A stretch of 64,000 nucleotides of DNA from Rhinopithecus roxellana (taxonomy: Eukaryota > Chordata > Mammalia > Primates > Cercopithecidae): positions 51,557,176 to 51,621,175 of the forward strand of contig NC_044554.1 of the NCBI RefSeq assembly GCF_007565055.1, given 5' to 3'. Of this stretch, positions 58,637 through 64,000 are shown one piece after another. The position numbers and the translations under genes are program-made. The notes under the pieces were generated by a model. That model was not told the DNA's origin and ran no database searches. It worked only from the letters and a program-made list of their open reading frames with translations. Positions within the stretch are counted from its first letter, which is position 1. Each line of letters opens with the position of its first letter.

Positions 58637-58975
58637 GTAGGGTGACCAACCATTCTAGTTTGCCTGCAACTTGAGGGAGGATGGCGCCTGGAACGTGGGA
58701 CTTTCAGTCCTAAAATTACAAAGTCCTGGGCTAAGAAAGTCCAATCAGCCACGCTCTCTGCTGTTTCCTCACAGTCCCGCTTTCTGCTCTGGGGCCAATA
58801 GGTAGTGTTGTAATGATGACATCAGTGAATCCCTGCTTGAAAGTTAGAAAGCACCACCGGGTAGCCAGAGAAAACAGAAACTTGGATCCCTGGAATGTGT
58901 CGCTAATGTTAGGCAGTGCCAGGCAGGGATAGCATTCTTGGGGAGCAGCTAATTCTTTTGTCACCCTGAAATGTC
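58637..58975 (+). repeat. Palindromic DNA-element remnant
   Basis: TAGGGTGACCAACCATTCTA begins a common inverted-repeat element. The matching opposite end, TTTTGTCACCCTGAAA, lies at about 58958. The sequence in between is unusual for the family. Confidence 0.4.
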
Positions 58976-60392
58976 ACCAGGGAACTATTAGTCAGCCAGC
59001 CCAACAATGGCTCTTTCCCAGTACCACCTTAAAGGTTAATAACCAAAATATTTCTGAGTTAATATGCAGAGTTACGGAGCTAACTCCCTGCTCAGCTCAC
59101 TCTGAGTGCTAATTGCAAGTGTATAAGGTGGACAAGGCGGTGCTTCCTGTCTGCTTGTTGCTGGGTTAGCCTACACAGAAAGGGGAGGCTAGAACATGTG
59201 TTTCCACTCCACTTGGGGATTCTCAGAGAAGCCACGGCAGTCATGACACAGCGATGGACCCTGTGGAGAAACAGCATCAAAATTGAGGCCTCAGGCTAGG
59301 CAGCAGAAATGCTCTTACTAATTCAAGAAGCCGTCTCCTAGGAAACCGAGGCCCTCACGAGGCTTCTCATGGAGATTCAGGACAGTTACACATTGTGTGC
59401 ACAGGCATTTGCCCAAATATCTATTCCTTATGTGACCAAGTTGTGCCCACAACTTCACTGGTGGACAACTTCTACAGGTTTCTAGAGCCAGATATCCATC
59501 TGTGTGACAGTTTCTGCTCCTGGGAATGAGAAATGGTGTCTGCAGATCCCCAATCCTGGCTTCCTCCCTTGTTGCTATGTGGTGACAGGGCCTCTGTTCT
59601 GACTGGAGCCCTACAGGTCACTGCAAGGCAGGCTCTGCAGAAACACCCACGTGGGTGTGCATGTCAGGGAGGTCAGAGAAGCAGCAGCCAAGTCCTCCAT
59701 GAGACACCTCCCTCTATCCGCTCTCCAATCTTTAAAACCAACAAGAAGCAAATCAGCAAACAGAAGGAGAGCGCCTCCTCCTTCCACAGTGGCACATCCA
59801 TCCTGGGAAGTGGATGATACAAAACCCTGCCTTTGCTTAGATTAAATGCTTCAGCCGCATTTAGCTCTCGAGAGCACTTTATAGCTTTGTTCAGACCTGC
59901 ACGGAATATAAATTACTGTTGAATTATACACGATTGCATCATCAGCGCTCAACAGGCAGGTCACAGGGTTTTACATCAAAGGCGCCTTAGGGATTTGTCG
60001 GGATAAGGCAGGGGAGGGTGGATGTGTTCAGAAAGAGAACATGCTGAGAGGGATGGGGTTGGGGCAAAAATCACTGATGATTCTGCAAGCTGTGCAAAGG
60101 CTCTAGGCAGACACTGCCAGGAGTAGAATTCGGGAGTCAAGCCTCTGGGGCAAGCAGGGTTTGTGTTCCTGAGGCTGTGTCTATACACGACACGGCTGCT
60201 CTGCACCCAGGTGTGAGCATTCTATAGCAACGCAGCATCCCAACTGAAGCCACTACGGGGACTGGTCCATCCATAGAGGCTGGTCTCAGTTCCAAAGAGA
60301 GTATGTCCAGATTCCTATCATAGAACCCGGAGTCTTCTCCCTTGGTTTTTACGTATCTACGGATGGCCATGGAAACACAGGAATTTTGCCCT
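58976..60392. other. Unique intronic sequence
   Basis: Nothing recognised; frames of up to 94 codons lack support. Confidence 0.5.
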
Positions 60393-60773
60393 TGAAAAAT
60401 TCATATGTTGAAACCCTAACCCCTAGTATTTCATATGTGACTATATTTGGAGATTGGGCTCTTAAAGAGATAATTAAAATGAGGCCATTAGGGTGGGCCC
60501 TAATCCAATTCGACGGGTGTCCTTATAAGAGGAGGAGGTTGGGACATACAAAGAGACACCAGGTACGTGCACACGCAGAGGGACGGCCTTGTGCAGAGGC
60601 AGAAGAGGGAGGCCGTCTGCAAGTCAAAGGAGAGAGGCTTCAGAGAAGACAACCCTGCTGACACCTTAAGATTGGACTTCTGGATTCCAGAATTGTAAGA
60701 AAATTAATTTTTAATGTTCTAGCCACCCGATCTGTGATATTTTGTCGTAGCACCCCTGACAAAGTAATACAAC
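60393..60773 (+). repeat. MLT1-type LTR (ERVL-MaLR)
   Basis: AAATTCATATGTTGAAACCC, TGGGCCCTAATCCAATTCG, CCTTATAAGAGGAGGAGG, CAGAATTGTAAG and GATATTTTGTCGTAGCACC run in MLT1 order and end near AATACAAC. Confidence 0.82.
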
Positions 60774-61424
60774 AGGTGAATATACAGTAATTGGTGTATT
60801 AATATTACTTTGCAACACAGGATGAAATAAGAATATCTGTGTGGCCAGACCTTGTGGCCATCCTGTAGCCAGAACATGTATCTAACATAGCCATAGAAAA
60901 TAATAGCTGTTAGGCATCTTGTGTTCTTTTTTTTTTTTTTTTTTCTCTCCATCTAATCTCCCTCACCCAGGTAATTATGCTCACTTCCACTCAGCTCCCA
61001 TCAATCCACTTGTTCTTTTGGGTGTATGTTTAGATTGGGTCACAAGATCAGTGGCCCTGGTAGCCTCTACACTGAAGCTAGAGCGTTTATAAACTTCTGA
61101 AGCCATCCCAAGGGCTGAGCAAATAGAAGGGGACATTGGCAGGGTGTTCAAACGGTTTCATTACAATGGGAATTGATTAAGGTCTAAGTGCCATTGTCCT
61201 GTCTCCTGGACTGGAGTCTGAAATTCTCATCCTCCCTGTGGTCTATACGGAGTCTTTGAAATTACCCATTATGGTCTAATCCTAGTCCTGAATCTCCCAA
61301 GATATCTTCCCCAAGTATGCCTAGCACGAGATTATCCACACTTTTACGGAAATTTTAAAACTTTTATGGTCCGAAACAGCAACCTACCAATGAATTGCAC
61401 CTCCTATTCTTTGTTTTAGTTTGT
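60774..61424. other. Unique intronic sequence
   Basis: A T-run at about 60926-60944; otherwise nothing recognised. Confidence 0.5.
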
Positions 61425-61520
61425 GTTCAGCTAGCCTGTGAATTTCTCAAGAACTGGTGTGGTGGTGGTGTCTCCTTTAGTATCACACACAGCACTGAGC
61501 ATTCAATCCCATCACTTGGA
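61425..61520 (+). repeat. L2 3' fragment (weak)
   Basis: TCAGCTAGCCTGTGAATTTC and AGCACTGAGCATTCAAT resemble a degraded L2 tail. Confidence 0.35.
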
Positions 61521-61569
61521 CAAATGGGATTTCTAGGCTGTGCAGCTTATAACTAAAAATATGAACATT

Positions 61570-61875
61570 GGCCAGGCATGGTGGCTCATGCCTGTAATCC
61601 CAGCACTTTGGGAGGCCGAGGCGGCGGATCACCTGAAGTCAGGAGTGAGTTCAAGACCAGCCTGACCAACATGAAGAAACACCATCTCTACTAAAAATGC
61701 AAAAGTAGCCAGGAGAGGCGGTCATGCCTGTAATCCAAGCTACTTGGGAGGCTAAGGCAGGAGAATTGCTTGAATCCGGGAGGCAAAGGTTGCGGTGAGT
61801 CGAGATTGTGCCATTGCACTCCAGCCTGGGTGACAAGAGTGAAACGCTGTCTAAAAAAAAAAAAAAAAAAAAAAA
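61570..61875 (+). mobile_element. AluS in the TMEM178B intron
   Basis: Begins GGCCAGGCATGGTGG; A-run at 61853-61875. Sense to the window, so antisense to TMEM178B. Confidence 0.93.
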
Positions 61876-61959
61876 TAGAAACCTAAAGGAGAATGAAGTA
61901 AACACACTATACCTTGTCCCCTCATTCCCCTTTCTTAAATTGTTATGTAATTGCTGAGG

Positions 61960-62040
61960 TGTTTGTGTATTACATTGTTGTGTTTGTGTATTACATTGTT
62001 GTGTTTGTGTGTGTGCGTGTGCACGCGCACAGGTGCATGC
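61960..62040 (+). repeat. 21-bp tandem repeat joined to a TG/CG alternating tract
   Basis: Units at 61960-61980 and 61981-62001 are identical (start TGTTTGTGTATTACATTG); a third is partial. GTGTGCGTGTGCACGCGCAC follows. Confidence 0.9.
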
Positions 62041-62716
62041 ACCCTTGCACGTACACACCTTCCTTGTGTTTCAATGGACACCTTGGATTTCAGAAAGCAG
62101 TTTTCTTTTTTTTGCAGGAATTCAGCATCAGAACAATACCCTCTCTGCAGGATTATTTTGAAGAGCCATGATAATGAATGTGAAGAGTTAAAATTGCTTT
62201 CTACATGTAAGGTATAATATTAGAAATGGAAAGCTTTAAGTGAGATTGAAGAAAAATTGTTCTCAAGGACAAAAAAAGTTTGCTGTTTTCATTTCCATCA
62301 CCCACTCCATTCTCCTTCAATCCCACCCCAGGTTTGTAAATGCTACCCCGGGAGCAATTGCTCTCAAAGGAGAACAGAGGAAGTGCTTACTCATGACCCT
62401 TCATTCTGTGGACTTTGTCAGAACCAGAAGCATGGAACTTGGAAGGATCTCAAGATACACTTCTGAGACAGACCCTCCTTGGTAATGGAACTTATTTCCT
62501 AGATCCAAGAGTTTACAGCCTCCAGTGGGGGTACATGATGACATTGGTGGGTCTGTGAAGAAGCTGGTTAGGCTCATATCTCAAATAGGATGTGAAAAAG
62601 GAACTAGCCATAAGAGAAGTGCTGGAAATAGCTGTAGAATGTGAATTGGGGACCTTTTAAGAAATGTTTGCTCTCTTACTTTTAATTCATTATTTTTCTC
62701 GATTGTAACAGTAATA
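62041..62716. other. Unique intronic sequence
   Basis: Nothing recognised. Confidence 0.5.
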
Positions 62717-63023
62717 GGCCGGGTGCGGTGGCTCACGCCTGTAATGCCAGCATTTTGGGAGGCTGAGGTGGGCAGATCACGAGGTCTAGAGATTGAGACC
62801 AGCCTGACCAACATGGTGAAACCCCGTCTCTACTAAAAATACAAAAATTAGCTGGGTGTGATGGCACACACCTGTAATCCCAGCTACTCAGGAGGCTGAG
62901 GCAGGCTAATCACTTGAACCCAGGAGGCGAAGGTTGCAGTGAGCCAAGATCGCACCACTGCACTCCAGCCTGGGCTACAGAGCAAGATTTCATCTCAAAA
63001 AACAAACAACAAACAAACAAAAA
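62717..63023 (+). mobile_element. AluSc-like in the TMEM178B intron
   Basis: Begins GGCCGGGTGCGGTGG, has CAGATCACGAGGTCTAGAG, CAAACAA tail; AGTAATA duplicated at 62710 and 63023. Confidence 0.93.
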
Positions 63024-63149
63024 GTAATAAAAAGTTGAGAGAAAAGGTCGCCATCTATCTAGAAAGGCATACATGACTTGAATAGATGCTGTCCTTCTTC
63101 CTACTTGACTTTCAACCAACACTGCCAACAGTTTGGTGTGTACTCTTTC

Positions 63150-63400
63150 CATTTTTCTTTGTTTGTATATATTCTTGTAAGTTTTATACCTATAAAATCA
63201 TACCTACTCTTCTGTATCTAGCTTTGACCACTTAATGTTCTTTTGATAGCATTCCATGCCTATACATCAACTCTTAACCACGAAATACGTTACACTGTAG
63301 GCATGTACCAAATTTACCATTCCTCCACACTGACGGATGTCTGCACAGTTGCACATTTTTCAGTATTACAAAGAATCCTGCAGTAAATATCCAAGTTGGG
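63150..63400 (-). repeat. L1M 3' fragment
   Basis: AATGTTCTTTTGATAGCATT, CCATGCCTATACATCAACTC and TATTACAAAGAATCCTGCAG are diverged reverse L1 text. Confidence 0.55.
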
Positions 63401-63634
63401 GACCTTTTTTAAGCGCTACAGAGGTTCTGACCCTGGCTTCTCTGGAATACAGAGCTGTCATTGATGGTGACATCACACTTTCTTATTAAATGACTGTGAG
63501 AGTGGCATTTTTATTAGTTTTAATCTACATAGCATACGCTCCTTCTTTCTTCCTTTGGTTAAAACACCAACACTATTCTTTCTTATGAGGAAGCCATTCT
63601 GTAGTCACAGTGATTAATTCAGGCACAGGCTGAA

Positions 63635-63700
63635 TTAAGTTCAGCCTCAGTTTCTGTATCTTCTGTATCTCTTGGGGTTGCTGTGAGATTATATAGATCT
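63635..63700 (+). repeat. MIR fragment (weak)
   Basis: CAGCCTCAGTTTCTGTATC and GGGTTGCTGTGAGATTATAT match the MIR 3' half. Confidence 0.35.
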
Positions 63701-63790
63701 ACACATGTACACACATACATACATATATATGCCCATGAAAATTATACATATACACATCTTTATACGAGTATATGTATTAGGATACATACA
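63690..63790 (+). repeat. AT/CA-rich degenerate simple repeat
   Basis: ACACATACATACATATATAT with TATACATATACACATC, interrupted. Confidence 0.75.
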
Positions 63791-64000
63791 GCAAATAAAT
63801 TATGTAATTGACATAGTCATCCCAAGCTAAATAATTTGCTGAAGGTCTCAAAGCATGTGACAGTGCAAACATTTGATTTTGCTGTAAAGCCTCAAATTAT
63901 TTGGCTGCAGAAATATCTGAGAACCATCCATTCCACTTGCTTCCACTGCTTTCATTGAAAAAACAATCCTCCAGGGGAAGTAACCTCTAGCCCACTCCAC

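Larger units (their letters stand above)
50317..64000 (-). other. TMEM178B: Last intron of TMEM178B (partial, runs off the window)
   Basis: No further TMEM178B exon is seen between the acceptor at 50317 and the window end. The segment holds intronic-type DNA: MIR, L2, MER5-like, Alu, MLT1 and L1M copies plus one ERV1-type solo LTR. The gene is known to span hundreds of kilobases with few exons, which fits. The intron assignment follows from gene structure and orientation rather than from a visible donor site. Confidence 0.75.

Overview
This window is primate nuclear DNA. It carries interspersed Alu, MIR, L2, L1, THE1 and MLT1 repeats, old DNA transposons and solo LTRs, with microsatellites, long AT-rich unique stretches and almost no coding sequence. 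One Alu (20843-21109, minus) has a 17-bp perfect target-site duplication. Its changes match the young AluY subfamilies of Old World monkeys as I recall them. I therefore infer a macaque, baboon or vervet type genome rather than human; this rests on remembered consensus sequences.

I recognise one gene: the terminal coding exon of TMEM178B on the minus strand (50066-50316), a four-pass PMP22/claudin-like membrane protein. It encodes the end of TM3, the second extracellular loop, TM4 and the cytoplasmic tail. A strong pyrimidine-rich splice acceptor lies just above it. Everything above 50317 would be the last TMEM178B intron. Below 50066 is its 3' UTR, of undetermined length, and then intergenic DNA.

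Layout. 1-9490: Alus, L2 fragments, a solo LTR, and a CpG-rich island-like segment (6040-6260) beside a 21-bp E-box minisatellite and a G-quadruplex-prone pyrimidine tract. 9491-12079: a complete THE1-type MaLR provirus with both LTRs, a 5-bp target duplication and an Alu inside. 12080-25300: MIRs, a long ancient L2, an ERVL-type LTR and the young Alu, half of which is scrambled. 25300-35300: an L1M split by an Alu monomer, an unrecognised exon-like open frame (27176-27328, minus), L2, a MIR split by an Alu, an MLT1 LTR and an L1 with target duplication. 35300-48470: MIR, Alus, an ERVL-type LTR, AT-rich unique DNA and a hAT-like element. 48470-64000: TMEM178B end and intron, with a MIR split by an ERV1 LTR, L2, MLT1 and Alus.

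No CRISPR, operon or prokaryotic feature is present, and no multi-gene system is visible. The observations most worth checking are the symmetric 153-bp exon-like frame at 27176-27328, the CpG/E-box/G4 cluster at 6.0-6.8 kb, the 60-bp direct duplication carrying a splice-acceptor-like tract (13835 and 14631), and the scrambled Alu.
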